A DNA stretch of 64,000 nt from Diphasiastrum complanatum. Lineage: Eukaryota > Streptophyta > Lycopodiopsida > Lycopodiales > Lycopodiaceae. The notes under the pieces are model-generated. The model was not told the origin of the DNA and made no database searches. It saw only the letters and a program-made list of their open reading frames with translations. Each line of letters starts with the position of its first letter. Position 1 is the first letter of the stretch. A program made the position numbers and the translations under genes. The stretch lies in contig CM055097.1 in assembly GCA_029204225.1 (NCBI GenBank), positions 6,097,676-6,161,675 on the forward strand, read 5' to 3'. Below are positions 1-15,784 of the stretch, piece after piece.

Positions 1-3000
1 GAATAATCTCAGCTTGGAATTTTCTGAAATTAATTGAGGAGCTGGGTACTCTGGATCATGGATTGAACAAGTTTGTATAAACTGAAACAGTGCCGGATCT
101 GCTTCACAATTCAAACCAGTAGCAACGAGATATCCATCTGAATCTACTCCTCACTCCTCTTTTATAGCTGCATCGCATCGCCTTGCCTCTCTCCCTTTCT
201 TCCTTTCTTGTTTATTTCGCTTAGCCACGCTGGATCTAGCTGGTATGACTTGGCATTTAGCCACCAGCATGCAACATTCCCATCCTTTTCTAACTTTGAC
301 CTCTTTCGTAAACTATCACTATTCTGTCTATTCTCCAAGTTGAAAATACCACTGTTTATTTTTTTTAAGGGTGGGTTTGAGCAACAACAAAGTGATCTGT
401 ACCAGGTTGGTAATGAAAATTTTAGTTACCAGGCCTCGTATTACATCCTTTTTTTTTTTTAATGATACCATTAAGCTTGTTTATCTATTGGTGGTAGGTA
501 TCAATCCTAGGGGTGATACCACCCAAGTATAAACCCGATTATAAGTATTATGACAAGAAAAATTTGAGATCACACTTTTTAAAAAAGGTAGAATGCAAAG
601 AAAAATTTGAGATCACACTTTTTTAAAAAGGTAAAATGCATTTCACAAAAAGCCTAAACTTACTATATGCAATCATATGATTTTAAAGACCAATACTTTG
701 TTGGTGCCCACCAATATATTTGGAACACCATGAAAGGAATACATTACATATGTAAATTTTAAAAACCAAAATAAAATACATATACTATATTGATAGCATG
801 GCAAAATAGATCATGTTCCCCTAATCTTGGTATCAATATTAGCATTGTCTGGGCTAATTCTAGCCCTATCCTAGTCTCAAACAACCATATACCAGTCGGC
901 CCAATTTTTTTGATACCCATATTGATACAATCTAAACCCAGCTAACAATGATCTATACATCATGAGAAGTATTGCCTTAAGTATGCCTTAGAATATTTAA
1001 AACAAACAAAATACTCACCTTGAAGTGACATCTCAATTTTTAGCAAACCCTCACAATAGCTTACCTCTATCATGGCAAAGCCAAAAATGTGTCAACTTTG
1101 ATTTTAACCCAAAACTATTTTTTTAAGTTTTTGAACTGCACTTAAAGGCTTGGAAGATGTTTTAGATCACCTTGAGGCAATGCTATGTGGTTGAGTGCAT
1201 GGCAAAAAAAGCTCCCTTGTATGTCTCCATATGTGGCTTGAAGAAATCTCTCTTGAGGAAAGCAAAGGAGGCCTTTGATGACCCATCACTTTTATTTGTT
1301 TAGGTTTTGATGTAACAGTTGTATACCTTTGTGCTACCAAGTGGATTCAAACTATAATATGAAAGCCTCATATCAAATCTTTTTTGTCTAGTGAAGGATT
1401 TTCTTGACATATTGCCAGTGTTTCTTGTGGTTTAAATCTGCAAAGAATTGGACATCAAGAAAACGATGGCCAGCTATGATTCCTAGCTATTGTTTTGACA
1501 AAATTTGAGTCACCACTTTAAGTTCTTTAATTTTCCTCATAATTAATATTGACATCAAGTCCATAAAAGTTTTGGAAGGAGATTGAATCCCTTTAAAAAA
1601 TCAAAAAGTTGTTGGCCATAAAAATAAAATTTATAAAAGTAAAATTGACATCTTTACATTTTGGAAAATGAAAATTCTAGCTATCTACAACTTTGCAAAT
1701 GGATTAGCTTTGTAATAGCACTATGAATGCAACACTAATATTATGAATGACCACAAAAGATATTCATTTTTGTTTTTTACACTTAGCCTCCACAAGAAAA
1801 CTTTGCTTCACTCATTTATGCCAAACATGCCTTTCCGAAATAAAAGAGACTTTCTAGCCTACCAAACATGTCAAAGTACCATCATTGGCAAAGGAGTGAA
1901 AAAAAAATTGAGATCAAATGAAGATATCTTGTAGAGATGAACCATGTTGTTAAGAAATAAAGCATGAGGTGGTATCATGTCTCATATGAACAATCTTGAG
2001 AAAAAGGACAAAAATGAGGTATTCCCAACAACTTTATAACTTGCTCAGAAACCCCTACTAGAGACTCAAATAACTAGGCTAAATCATATCTAGTCGTAAG
2101 AAATTCATCTACTTCATAACAAGAAAACTAGATCCTGGTTGAGGATAATTAGAGAGAACAAGAATTTTTGATCTTATTATACTCATAAAAGAAGTGGATT
2201 AGAAGCCAAACTTTTCAATTTCTTTAAAATGGCTATAATAAAAGGGTCTTATCATAAGATTGACTTGACACATAATTGATTTTTGTTTTCCGTTCAAATT
2301 ATACCCAACATAAGTGGACTAGAGACCAAAATGATCACTTTTAAAAAGGTTGTCTTTGGATTATCCAAGAATACTTCATACTAAATGTAGTTAAAAGGCT
2401 TTAAAATAGTTATATTTGAAAACATCATCACTTGCAACATTGGTAAGCACACAATATACATAGTGGTGGATACCTTGTGACTATTATGCCCATTTTTTAA
2501 TAGATTAAAAAACATAATATATATTTAGTTTTTTTTCCAAATAGAGGTGATGCGCTCTCTACATTGTGAGTCCGTACATTCGCCACATGGCACGTCCAGA
2601 GTGGTCAATATTAGTCAAACTGCTTATTATGCTTCATAATATAGACGTTAAAGTCAAGGTACCCATTATGCAATGGAATGTGCTGGGCCAAGGACATTTT
2701 GCCCGGTTCGGCCTTCCAAAATTTTTTAGGCTCACCCCCTCCGGGTCTTGTCTAAAAGATTCTGGAAATCCTTATCGGGCATAATGTCCTCCGCTTGGCA
2801 CCTTCCATAATACTTAATAGATTGCTAATGGCTAAGAGGCTAATGGCTAATAGATTGATGTTTAAGTCCAATCCCTTATGTGAAAAAGAACTTTTAGAGA
2901 CACATAACCAAAGTTGAAAGGTGTAGTACAATCCTTAAGTGGAAAAGGAATTTAGGGACAAAGACGAAAGTTCAAAGGTGTAAATTGATGTTAAAGTGCA

Positions 3001-3632
3001 CCAAAGTTCAAGCGGTGCCTTTGAGACGTCGTTGGTTCTCTTTTCATCTCTCATTCAAGTGTTTTTCTTCTATGATGTGAGGCAAGCAATATGTTTCTCT
3101 TTTCTCTCTCCGTCAATATTTGGATGTTATGTGCTTCAACTGCAAAGGGTTTTTAAAAACATTTGCTTTGCTGGGCAAGTTTAACATGCAAAGAGTTTTG
3201 TTTATGTTTAGAAATTGTAAAAAGTGCAATAAAGAGGGAACTATAATGCTGTTGCAAATCAATTGCTTTTGAAATGTGTAGATTCTAGAATGCACAAGGA
3301 GTGATGAGCGCAAAAGTGATGATTTTGTGAGGCAACGATGATTGTTTTTTTTTTTCCCAATTGCATCACAAATTGATTCGCAACAGTAGGCAACAATAGC
3401 ATTCAAGGTAGCTTGTAGGCAGAAGCAACCATAATAAAAAATCAATTGTAGGCCGGCTTTTTGCATTGTAGGGAGTGCTTCATCTTGAAGGATATCGGTA
3501 GGTGTCAAAGCAACCATCTCAACATTTTTATCTATAAGGTCCGTTTCTAGTCTAAGTAAATTGACTTAGGCCATTTTTTTTTAAGCTCTCAAGTTGGGGC
3601 TTTGTTCTTCAAATCGTTTGGGATAGCGATGT
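1..3632. other. AT-rich intergenic sequence without a recognisable gene
   Basis: I see no supported gene in these 3.6 kb. The open frames are short, lack recognisable domains and are crossed by stops. A 134-codon minus frame at 3113-3517 is the longest and resembles nothing I know. Small direct repeats of the type GCTAATGGCTAA occur near 2825-2855. The sequence looks like old, decayed intergenic DNA. Confidence 0.6.
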
Positions 3633-4509
3633 TCAATCGCAAAGCCTTACTTTATACATCGAAGGCCCAAGCAATCTTTTGGAGGTTTGAATCACCACAA
3701 GAAATGTCAACTTGAAAGCACACATGCACTTCAATCCTTCACAAGAAAGGTCATTAGCAAACTCACTTTCCCCTTCCTTTTGGATACATTGGAAGATTTG
3801 CCTTCCTAAGGATAGGACCCTAGAAGTGGACTTACTTTCATACACCTTCTTCAAGGCATGCCAAGCTTCACTTGAGGAAGTGGATTTCCCAACTTCCTAA
3901 AGAAGTTCATTTGTTACATTCATTTTTATGAAGGCATTAGAGGAGTTTTGAGCTCCAAAAAGACCCTTTAAAAATTTGTGCAAGATGTAGTTTATATTAT
4001 TAAAATATTATAACACTAATACTTTTGACTTGCCATAACTTTTTAATCGTAGCTCAAAAGTATGTCATCTAACATATCATTGGAAAGCCCTTGTTGAGCG
4101 CTTTGCAATGCATCAAACTCCGCTAAATTTGGACTTACCACTAAAAAGTTATGCCATTTTTAGTGTGAAATCAAAATGTGGACTCAAAAAGTTACGTTAT
4201 GTAGATTTCAAATTTGAGTGTTTTGATTGGTCCATGTGTAAGAAAAAATTGAGAAAAAAATATAAAAAGAATCTTTACAAAGGGTCTTTTTTGGATTTAG
4301 AACTCCTCTAATGGGAGTGCCTTCTTAGCCCTCTTATCATACGTCACTTGGTCTTGAAGCACCAAAGACCACTCTTCCACACCTGCAACAATATCCATCA
4401 ACTCATTCAACTCAAGTAGGGACTCCATCCTTACTTTCCAAGTTGGATAGTTGTTTGAGTTGAATCTATCATTACTTTCAAATATGTTTTCACTTGTAGT
4501 AGCCATCAT
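3633..4509 (-). pseudogene. Ty1-copia gag remnant, interrupted by a MITE
   Basis: The minus strand encodes the N-terminal part of a copia-type gag of the same family as the gag at 21335. It has the ESNDR..N..NYPTWKVRMESLLELNEL signature and continues to YDKRAKKAL. There the frame is cut by the insertion at 3935-4313 and resumes on the other side as IKMNVTNELL, then EVGKSTSS and ALKKVYESKSTSR. A TAG follows NELL, and the frame shifts after the SKSTSR segment, so the copy is dead. The start lies at 4509 or 4506. The C-terminal half of gag, protease and pol are absent here. The family match is clear by eye; the age is unknown. Confidence 0.8.
3935..4313. mobile_element. MITE with CATTAGAGGAGTT terminal inverted repeats
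   Basis: A 379-bp AT-rich insertion sits inside the gag remnant. Its left end reads CATTAGAGGAGTTTTGAGCT and its right end is the inverted equivalent, finishing AACTCCTCTAATG. The inverted similarity continues for about 35 bp and includes the AAAAAGACCCTT block. No open frame looks coding. Deleting the element with one duplicated base restores the gag frame across the site. A TA duplication can also be drawn (TA next to GAGGAG at both ends), so the exact target duplication and superfamily are unsettled. A near-identical left portion recurs at 41769 and a diverged right portion at 55085. Confidence 0.75.
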
Positions 4510-5220
4510 GTATAATGATTAGTCCTTTTCTTTGAATCCATTCTAATGCACTAAGGACTTACACTCCTCTCAACAAATGAAGGAATAGTGAAATCACTAT
4601 GATTTAGAATATTGAAAGACTAGATCTCTTGAAACTAGACAACTTACGTGTAGATCTTCAATGGACCTTGATCAACAAATGATCAAACTACAATAGATTG
4701 AAACTAAGATTTGAAGAGTGATGACTTGCACACAATTTGGAGAGCTTATTACAATCAATCATATCGAATCAAAAGAAACTCTATGCAGAATAATTGACCA
4801 TCTTGGTGCTCATCCATATAGGGATATTTTCTTCCAAGGGGAGCACCACCTCTTCACTTTTCTAACTGGTTACAGTCACTTGGCAGAGTCTGATGGGGCA
4901 AAGGAGATAGAAGAACGCGAACGAGAAGAGCAGGAATATTGCAGAACAGCTCTATCATTACAATCAGCTGCTAGATGCAAAAACAGTCTAATAGAAAGCT
5001 TATGCTAAATATAATCACAGCTTTAAGTGTTCTAATTGCCCAACAGGATCTTAAAAATTAATTCATACTCACAAAAACAAGAGTACAGTCCACCGAAGAG
5101 ATTAGAAATGGTTTGTGTGTGGTATTATTGAAAAATGGATTCAATGTGAAGTTTGGTTCTGAAATAGATGGAAAGAGCAGTATGATATCGCGAGTTCCTC
5201 AGGTGTGAAAACATAGTTCA
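4510..5220. other. Copia leader remnant and unassigned sequence
   Basis: The sequence just upstream (minus strand) of the gag start at 4509 probably derives from the untranslated leader of the same copia element. No primer-binding site or LTR could be recognised. A 96-codon plus frame at 4718-5008 has no recognisable domain, and I do not support it as a gene. Confidence 0.4.
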
Positions 5221-5330
5221 ATTTTACAGACTGTCGTGACACTTAGAGTATTTCTGCAGACTGTCGCGACACTAAGAGTAAATTTTGTGGACTGTCGCGA
5301 AAGTAATGTATTTCTGCAGACTTGTTCTAA
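5221..5330. repeat. Short tandem repeat carrying the palindrome TGTCGCGACA
   Basis: About three degenerate units of 45-50 bp share the core CAGACTGTCGCGACACTAAG. The core contains the perfect 10-bp palindrome TGTCGCGACA, which is changed to TGTCGTGACA and TGTCGCGAAA in the outer units. It is GC-richer than the surroundings. Confidence 0.6.
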
Positions 5331-6700
5331 ATGCTAATTTCATGGAAGTCGTTGAAGATGGCCAAGTCTTCAATGACTTCAAATTATTGAACTTAACATC
5401 TGAACTTGAAATTATGATAGGATTGGTTACCCTTTGCTGGAGATCAGCCGGAAGCCCGTTGTAGACGTTCTTCAAATAAATTGGTTGTCTAAGTTGTAAT
5501 TCCAAGGAGACAACTGTGGACTTAATTTCCACCAGAGTCCGCTGACATCATCATAGTTTTTGCACTTTTTCTATTGATGTCAAGATCTGAACTATTCTTA
5601 ATTGTAATGCAAGCATCACTCTTGTCTGAGCTTATGTTTTGTCAAACTTCTCCTTGGGGACGTATATATCTTTCTCATCAATGTACCATTAGTTTTTTTT
5701 TATGAATAAATGCCTTGGGGTGTTTCCCTTCCACAAGAAGGACTTATGGCAGCATGGTTCTTCATATATGAAGCGTCGAAAAGACAGGCTCTTGTGCACC
5801 TCAACCTTTCTTTGCCTAATGGCAAGTCGGGCAAGTTTTATTTTTACTAGCCCTGCCTTACAAGCAGGGTCCTTTGTAATCATATTAAAGATTAAAGTGC
5901 TTATGTCCAAAATTAATTTTTAAATTTTTTATTTTATTTACTTTATAGCCTTGCCTTGCAAAGGCATTGCTATGTCTTGAGGTCATTCAATGAAATTTGG
6001 AAGTCAACATTAAAAAACCAAATGGTGGTGGTGTTGTCAGATTTTAAGGCCTGGACCTTGGTGGAGGGCTGAAGTTGATGAGCGTGCATGCATGGAACAA
6101 AGCAGACGAATGCATGCTCAATTTGATAAACATCCATACATGCAGATTACGAAGAATCTCTTATAGGTACCATTTGCTAGTATAAAGTATTGCATGCTAC
6201 CAAAAAAAAGCCACATGAAAAGCAACTCCAAAATTGCATGTAACCCATTACGGACTAGGTATTCGTGATGCGGAGGTGGGCTACGGGCTATAGCACTCCG
6301 AGCCGCTGGAGCGGCGAGGGTGGCTACATCAGTAGCCCACCGTCGGATCACAAATATCAGACATAGCAGTTGTGATCCAATGGTGCAGATTAAATGTGTT
6401 TTAAAATCTCTGCTATGACTCAGAATGTGGCTCTTTATATCCAACCGGATGATGCCATGTGTCCGATATGACTCCTCACAACTGCTATGACTTTCTAGTA
6501 TAACATTGCAACCTACCAAGACTATCACATGCAATTGTTTGGAGCATATTGACCATCGGCAGTGCAGATTTAGGAAAAATCTTTGTGCACACTGCTTGCA
6601 GTAGTTATTCACCTGAACGTAATGCCTTGTGCTCGGGTGTCCTTTGTATTTTGGGACCACCTCCAGGAGCATAATGTTCATCCAATTTTCTCTCTCCAAG
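5331..6700. other. Intergenic sequence, nothing assigned
   Basis: No domain-bearing frame was found. Overlapping frames on both strands at 5689-5923 and 6118-6711 have no recognisable similarity and mixed composition. I see no repeats that delimit an element. Confidence 0.5.
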
Positions 6701-6705
6701 GAATC

Positions 6706-6850
6706 TGTCATTCTCTCTCCTCTCTTCGATGGAATTCACTTTCTTTATTCTCTCTCCGGTGGATTGCACGTTCTCTCTCCTCTCTCCGGTGGAATGCACG
6801 TTCTCTCTCCGGTGGAATGCATGTTCTCTCTCCTCTCTCCGGTGGAATGT
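6706..6850. repeat. Minisatellite of CTCTCTCCGGTGGAATGCAC-type units
   Basis: Five or six imperfect units repeat the core CTCTCTCCGGTGGAATGCAC, with an extra CTCTCTC block in some units so that the period alternates between roughly 20 and 30 bp. It opens several spurious frames on both strands. Confidence 0.75.
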
Positions 6851-6904
6851 GCATGTGCTATGTGGCAGCCCGTCATTGGCTGTCCACATCCACATTCCAC
6901 CACA

Positions 6905-7016
6905 AACGTAAAAAAATTTGCGAAAAAAAAACGGCAAAAAACTTTAAAAAAAAATAAAAAAATAAAAATTGGTCCACGCGTACGGCCGTACGGCCGTACC
7001 GTACGGGCAAAAAACG

Positions 7017-7052
<36 letters not shown>
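6905..7052. repeat. Poly(A) tracts flanking a GTACGGCCGTAC palindrome cluster
   Basis: Two overlapping perfect 12-bp palindromes GTACGGCCGTAC lie at 6980-6991 and 6988-6999, followed by CGTACGGG. They sit between an A-rich run (6909-6969) and a homopolymer A run at about 7018-7052. The contrast with the surrounding base composition is sharp. Confidence 0.75.
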
Positions 7053-7056
<4 letters not shown>

Positions 7057-7080
7057 CGCACAATGGCATTACATGGGGAA

Positions 7081-7200
7081 GGCCCGAAGCCCTCGGGCCT
7101 TCCTTGCTGGTCGGGGCCTGCCCTCGGGCTCCCGCCCTTGGGCAAGGGCCCTCCCAGCAAGGAAGGCCCTCAGGCAGGGCCTTCCCCCCTCCCCCCCACG
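7081..7200. repeat. GC-rich inverted repeat (hairpin island)
   Basis: A 16-bp arm at 7095-7110 (GGGCCTTCCTTGCTGG) has its perfect reverse complement at 7154-7169, separated by 43 bp. The loop itself is GC-rich and holds smaller inverted pairs such as GCCCTTGGGCAAGGGC. The segment is mostly G and C in an AT-rich neighbourhood. It may be the folded core of a non-autonomous element; no coding frame is credible. Confidence 0.8.
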
Positions 7201-7229
7201 AAGTACTTTCTTCACGTGGTAGTTGGCAA

Positions 7230-8640
7230 TTTTTTGGAACAGATTGACCATTAGCACTTGAGATTTAGGATCATTGTCGTGCGCACTACTTGCGATGTTA
7301 TTTACCTGAACGAAGTACTTTCTTGGCGTGGTCGTTGGCTTGTGTTTAGTTTTATGCGCATCTTATATTTTTCTTGTTGGAGCTTTATGACTAAACACTT
7401 CAGTTTCAGTCGCATCAATTCATCTTTTACTGTGAGCAGATTTATCAAGGATTCATCATTAGCACTTTCAGTTTCAGGCATGTCTGCACATCTTCTCTTT
7501 TTTCTGATGTTTTTTAATCAAAGTGCTTCAGTGTTAGTGCTTCAATAGTCGCAAGCACAATCATTCTACATGTACTGATTTTGTAGAAGTAGCCAACATA
7601 AATTACTTATCAATTTTCTATTAATTGTCCTGTAGTGATTGCTAAGTGGAAAAGCAGCAGTGATGTTGTCATATCCTACGCTCTGCATATTTCTCACTCA
7701 TTAGTCCATCCCTTCAGCTATCCTCCATCAACTTATGCATCGATGGCTCTCCAAGAGCGTTCTGACCTATAACCTCTGTTTTGTTTTGTGCATTTTGTCA
7801 AACTCCAACAAATTTCTTGTAGTCTGTCTTTTCTAGCACACACAAAGGCAAAAGACCTTTGCTCTCCAGAATATTTCGTAAGGAGTAAATCATTGGGGTT
7901 CTCTTTATGTTCATCCTCTTTTTCCTATGCATCTAATGAGCCCCCTTGCTCAAATCACAGAATTGGAGGATAAATTTTTATTGGGCAAGAAACCCATATC
8001 TAATGAACTCCAAAGCACTCTCTCTGAACTTCACTCAACACATTCGATCAATAATTCTAGTGCACAGCTTCCCACCCTCCATCTCCCAATTAACCTATGA
8101 GATTTCGCCTAACTTACAAAAAACCACAACGAAAGGAAACCATATAATGATAGACCTTGTGCATTGGCTTTCCAAAATATGCATGTATGTGCTTCCATGA
8201 AAACTCATCTCTTCCACCAAACAAATTGGTTGCTTCGGTTTGTCCACCATCAGCATCCTAGTCTATGGTCCTCGACGGAGGTCTTTATAGTGATATTAGA
8301 GCCAAAGCTAGGACATATTGCTGATGGAAAGCACACGAGAGGAGTCTAGGAATCAGTGAGAGGATCTTGCTTGATTCTCGGAGATGGGTGCGAAAGCAGG
8401 AGCAAAGTCTTGGTGGTTTGATTCACTTTGATCTTTTTCTTATTTCACGATGTTTTTAGAGGATTTTTGTTGCAAGTTAAGTGCACTACCCAATTAGCAG
8501 AAGATTTCGGTCACAAGCTTGAATTCGATGAAGATGGACATTCTATATTTGATAAGAGTAGAAGTCTAGTTGCACTTGACAAAAGGTGAGGCTACCTCTA
8601 TAAGTTGAGTCATTGCTATTCATCAACTACTCAAACCCTC
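7230..8640. other. Intergenic sequence, nothing assigned
   Basis: No recognisable gene or element. The phrase GAAGTACTTTCTT followed by CGTGGT occurs at 7199 and 7314, either side of a similar sentence of DNA, which suggests a small diverged direct duplication. Other frames are short and lack domains. Confidence 0.4.
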
Positions 8641-8643
8641 ACA

Positions 8644-10060
8644 ACCTCTACTTCAACTAGTAAGAACATGTTATGGTATTATAAATCGGGTCATTTGAAT
8701 TACGATAACATTCTACATATGTCAAGAAGAAAGATGGTTCATGATCTAGATTATGATAGTAAAAAATATGCACAACTCATCAAAGTTGCATGATTGACAA
8801 ACATGCTAGAACTCCTTTTAAATCTGATCATGTTTATAAATCCAAAGGTCTTTTAGGTCTTGTATATGTTGATTTATGTGGGCCTATGCAGACTCATTCA
8901 ATAAAATGAGCCAGATATATTCTTACATTCATTGATTTTTCTAGACGGACAGTTGTGTATTTCTTGAAGTTCAAAATAGAGGCATTCAAATTTTTCAAAT
9001 AGTTCAAGGAAGCTACAAAGACTCAAATTTAAAAAAAGGTTAAGACCCTAAGATTGTATGGTAGAGGAGGGCTTAATATTTCTATTAAATTCAAAGATTA
9101 TTGCTGGGTTGATGGTATTAACTAGCAGTTTTCTTCCAATTACACACCTCAATCAAAATGGAGTTCCTTAGAAAAAAAATTGGACACTCATCAATAGTCC
9201 AAAGGGTAAGCTACATCATGTCTTGTTGAAAAAACATTTTTGGACACAAGCTATTTTTAAACATACATTCAAAATTGAATTATAATGAAGGTGTTGGTGG
9301 AGAAAACACCACATGAGATTTGGACAGGTTCTAAACCATCAATTAGAATTTTCAAAATTCTTGATTGTATTGCTTTTGCACAATTTCGTTAAAAATTTAG
9401 AAAAAAACTAGGTGATTCTAATACTAAATCTATTTTTGTATGACATGCTTTTGGATATAAAGCTTTTAAGCTTTATAATCCATTGACAAATTTTCTTTTT
9501 AAATTAGTAGAGATGTTTTATGATTTGAAGGATAAATCAAAAGTAAATGATGACACTTTAGGTATTTACAGGATATTAATTCTAGCTCTCCAAGTCGTTA
9601 TACAAATGTTAATGATCTAGGAGAAGATGAAGTTTGATAGCCACAAGAGGAGAGTGTACCTCCTAGAAGATCAAATTGTCAAAGATTTTCACCAAGGCGG
9701 TCTATTGATGAAGCCTATTGCAATTTTGTGGAGGAGCCAACTATCGTAGAAGAAGCAATAAATGTTCCAAATGCAGAGCAAAACAATTTCGTTATGGATA
9801 AAGAGTATCAATCTCTTATAAAGAATGACACATGGACTATGACAAATGTACCGATCGATAAAAACATTGTTGGGTGCAAATGAAATTTCAGAGTTAAGTA
9901 TAAAATTGGGAAAAAGATTCGTAGATGGAAAGCTTGACTGGTTGCCAAGGGTTTTTCTCATATTTCTAACATTAACTTCATAGGAACATTTAGTCACGTA
10001 GTCAAGCTTACTTCCACCAGGCTTCTTTTAGCATTTTACTATAGAAGCAAAATATTAAGC
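8644..10060 (+). pseudogene. Ty1-copia pol remnant (GAG pre-integrase, integrase, start of RT)
   Basis: Translated in one main frame, this stretch keeps the order of a copia polyprotein. It has a pre-integrase zinc region (WYYKSGHLNYDNI, MVHDLDYDSKKYAQ), then YVDLCGPM and FIDFSRRTVVYFL, which surround the first two integrase acidic positions. PQSKW follows where PQQNGV is normal, then KTPHEIWTG and later the region leading into RT (WMTIK-like, VAKGFS-like). Many stops and small frameshifts break it. It ends near 10060 before the RT active site. No LTRs were found around it. The reverse transcriptase, RNase H and gag are missing. Confidence 0.75.
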
Positions 10061-12466
<2,406 letters not shown>

Positions 12467-12479
12467 TGGTATCAGAGCC
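12467..12479 (+). other. Copia primer-binding site (initiator tRNA-Met)
   Basis: TGGTATCAGAGCC matches the conserved minus-strand primer site of plant copia elements, complementary to the 3' end of initiator methionine tRNA. It lies 100 bp before the gag start at 12579. Confidence 0.85.
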
Positions 12480-12578
12480 TACCTTGTCATAGTCTGACAT
12501 AGCCGAAAAGCTATCAGATCCAGGAGGCTAAGCATTCAAACAAAGAACCATTAACAAGTGAACACAAATTCAGGAGAA

Positions 12579-13410
12579 ATGGCTTCAATCAGCAGCATAC
12601 AATCCAAGATCTGTACAATTCTGGATTCATCAGGATCTAACTTCCTAGCATGGAAAGTTAAGACCTCGTTGATACAAAAGGGAGAAGGATTATTCTCCTG
12701 GGTAGATGGCACTGAGGAGATGCCTACAACAACAAACAAGGAGCTACGCGAATGGAGGGAGAAGAATGACAAGGCAATAGCCTTGTTATCATCATCCATC
12801 GAGGATAGCCTGACTCTTGACCTGGCTACACTCTCTAAAGCAAAAGAGATGTGTGATACACTACTCACAAGATTTCAGACGAAATCACGTAGTCAGATAA
12901 TGATGCTTGAGGATCAGCTAACAAACCTGCAGTGGGATGGCAAAGACCTCACTTCCTTTATTAGGAAGATGAAAGATCTATTCCTTTCACTATACAATTT
13001 TGGAGCAGAAAATGCAGTGTCAGTAGAGAAGCAGCTCACTTATCTGTTGAGAGCCTTACCACGAACCTTCTAGACAACCATAACACTGCTCGCAAAGGAT
13101 CCTACAGTGACAATCGAAAAGGCAATTGTCGATATTCGAGAAGAAGTCGAGGCTTGAGAGCACCTTGATCACAAGGATTCTTTTGACCAAGCCCTCTACA
13201 ACAACAAGGAAAAGACAAAAAAACAATTCAAGCCTAAGAGGGAGTCAAATCGAAAGCAGGATCGTGATCAGCAAGCAGAAGAAACCAGCAAAGGCAAATG
13301 GAAGAATAAAGGAAGGTTGAAATAGCAAAGTGGAGACAAGAAGACCAGCGTGAGATGCAAACGCAAAGGACATACTGTCAATTCGTGTTGGCTCAATAAG
13401 AAAATTGGGT
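12579..13410 (+). pseudogene. Ty1-copia gag, interrupted by stop codons
   Basis: Gag packages the element RNA. The frame starts at ATG 12579 (an upstream in-frame GTG at 12558 is less likely) and runs open for 165 codons. It shows the copia gag core: LDSSGSNFLAWKVK, then WREKNDKAIALLSSSI, LATLSKAKEMCDTLLTRF and a LTNLQW segment. The same frame continues past TAG codons at about 13073 and 13155 through a lysine/glutamine-rich tail to a degenerate zinc knuckle (CKRKGHTVNSCW, first cysteine lost) near 13350. Copia similarity stops near 13400, where a minus-strand DUF7869-type frame begins. Protease, integrase and RT are absent. Confidence 0.8.
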
Positions 13411-14008
13411 GTATCCTGGTATGCATGTCTTCATCTGGTCCATTTTGTCATGTATAATGCACAAGTTCTTACTAGGATCACGACAAGCTTTTTGCTTCCA
13501 ATAATAGTATAAGTTGTGACAACTCATTTGGGCAAGCATATGTTTTCTTTTCTCCATGAATATTTTTGCTCGCTCTCCAACAAACTTTGTTGATTCTAGC
13601 TTCAATTTCAAGGATGTGCATACATCACATTTTGAAAATGGGCTGGATTTGGAAAGAGACACTTGTTTGAATACAGTTTTCCAAAGTCTGCTAAATTTAG
13701 AATGTGATATGTTTTTTAATCCCAGACTTGTATTAAGTGTCATGTTTATTTCCCTCAATATGTCTTGTTGTTTATAAACACCTGATAGTCTTTCTCCATC
13801 AAAAGTAGTCTTTTTCTTATGTGGCATTTTCTCAGCATTGTTATCAACGTATTGTTGCATTATCGCCTTTGCCATCTCCACATGCTCCCAAACTCGTCGA
13901 ATAATTTGCGTGTTTTCATGGCATGCTTTCCTTGATCCCCGTTCGTATGCAGCTTTGTACCTGTGATATGTAGCATTTGCTATTCTATGAATAATATATC
14001 ATGCCCTT
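13411..14008 (-). pseudogene. DUF7869-type transposase, N-terminal fragment
   Basis: The minus frame is open across about 190 codons from next to the LTR boundary at 14009 and has no start of its own. It carries the hallmarks I associate with the DUF7869 family of transposon-derived proteins: a SPFSKCDVCTSLKLKLE segment with a CxxC pair, a basic helix with RAKIFMEKRKHML, a tyrosine-rich YYYWKQKA, and the motif IIHDKMDQMKT. The aspartates of that last motif could contribute to an RNase H-like active site. It stops at the copia gag boundary, so the catalytic C-terminal half is missing. A C-terminal half of the same family lies at 17750 on the other strand, so they are not one gene. Confidence 0.55.
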
Positions 14009-15501
<1,493 letters not shown>

Positions 15502-15517
15502 TATCCCCCTCCTCAAA
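15502..15517 (-). other. Polypurine tract of the minus-strand LTR element
   Basis: Read on the minus strand this is TTTGAGGAGGGGGATA, immediately before the putative LTR start TGTGATACC. It would prime plus-strand synthesis. It is supported only by position and purine content. Confidence 0.5.
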
Positions 15518-15784
15518 TGTGAAACATTCTCGTGAACAAAAGTTTTCGTTTCAAGAATTATTCATTCCTTAGAAAAGAATATTTTCGTGTCAAAGATCTT
15601 CATTAGAGATATTTCTTCATTCGTTGAGTTGATGACCTTCACTGGATATTTCAGAATCAAATGTTGATTTAAAATATATTTCAGCAACATAAATAAGCAT
15701 CGTCACATATAAAATTCAGCATCACATAATCTATAACACAATATACAAGAAAAATCTTTCATGTATTAAGGTCTTCGTGTAATT

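Noticed and set aside
3113-3517. 134-codon minus frame as a gene
   Set aside because: No domain, poor composition, and no upstream promoter or similarity recognised.
6583-7257. Five overlapping open frames of 60-197 codons
   Set aside because: They run through a minisatellite, homopolymers and a GC hairpin; composition is that of the repeats and no domain is present.
12467-12479. tRNA gene
   Set aside because: Only the 13-base primer complement is present; the same holds at 20731 and 30080.
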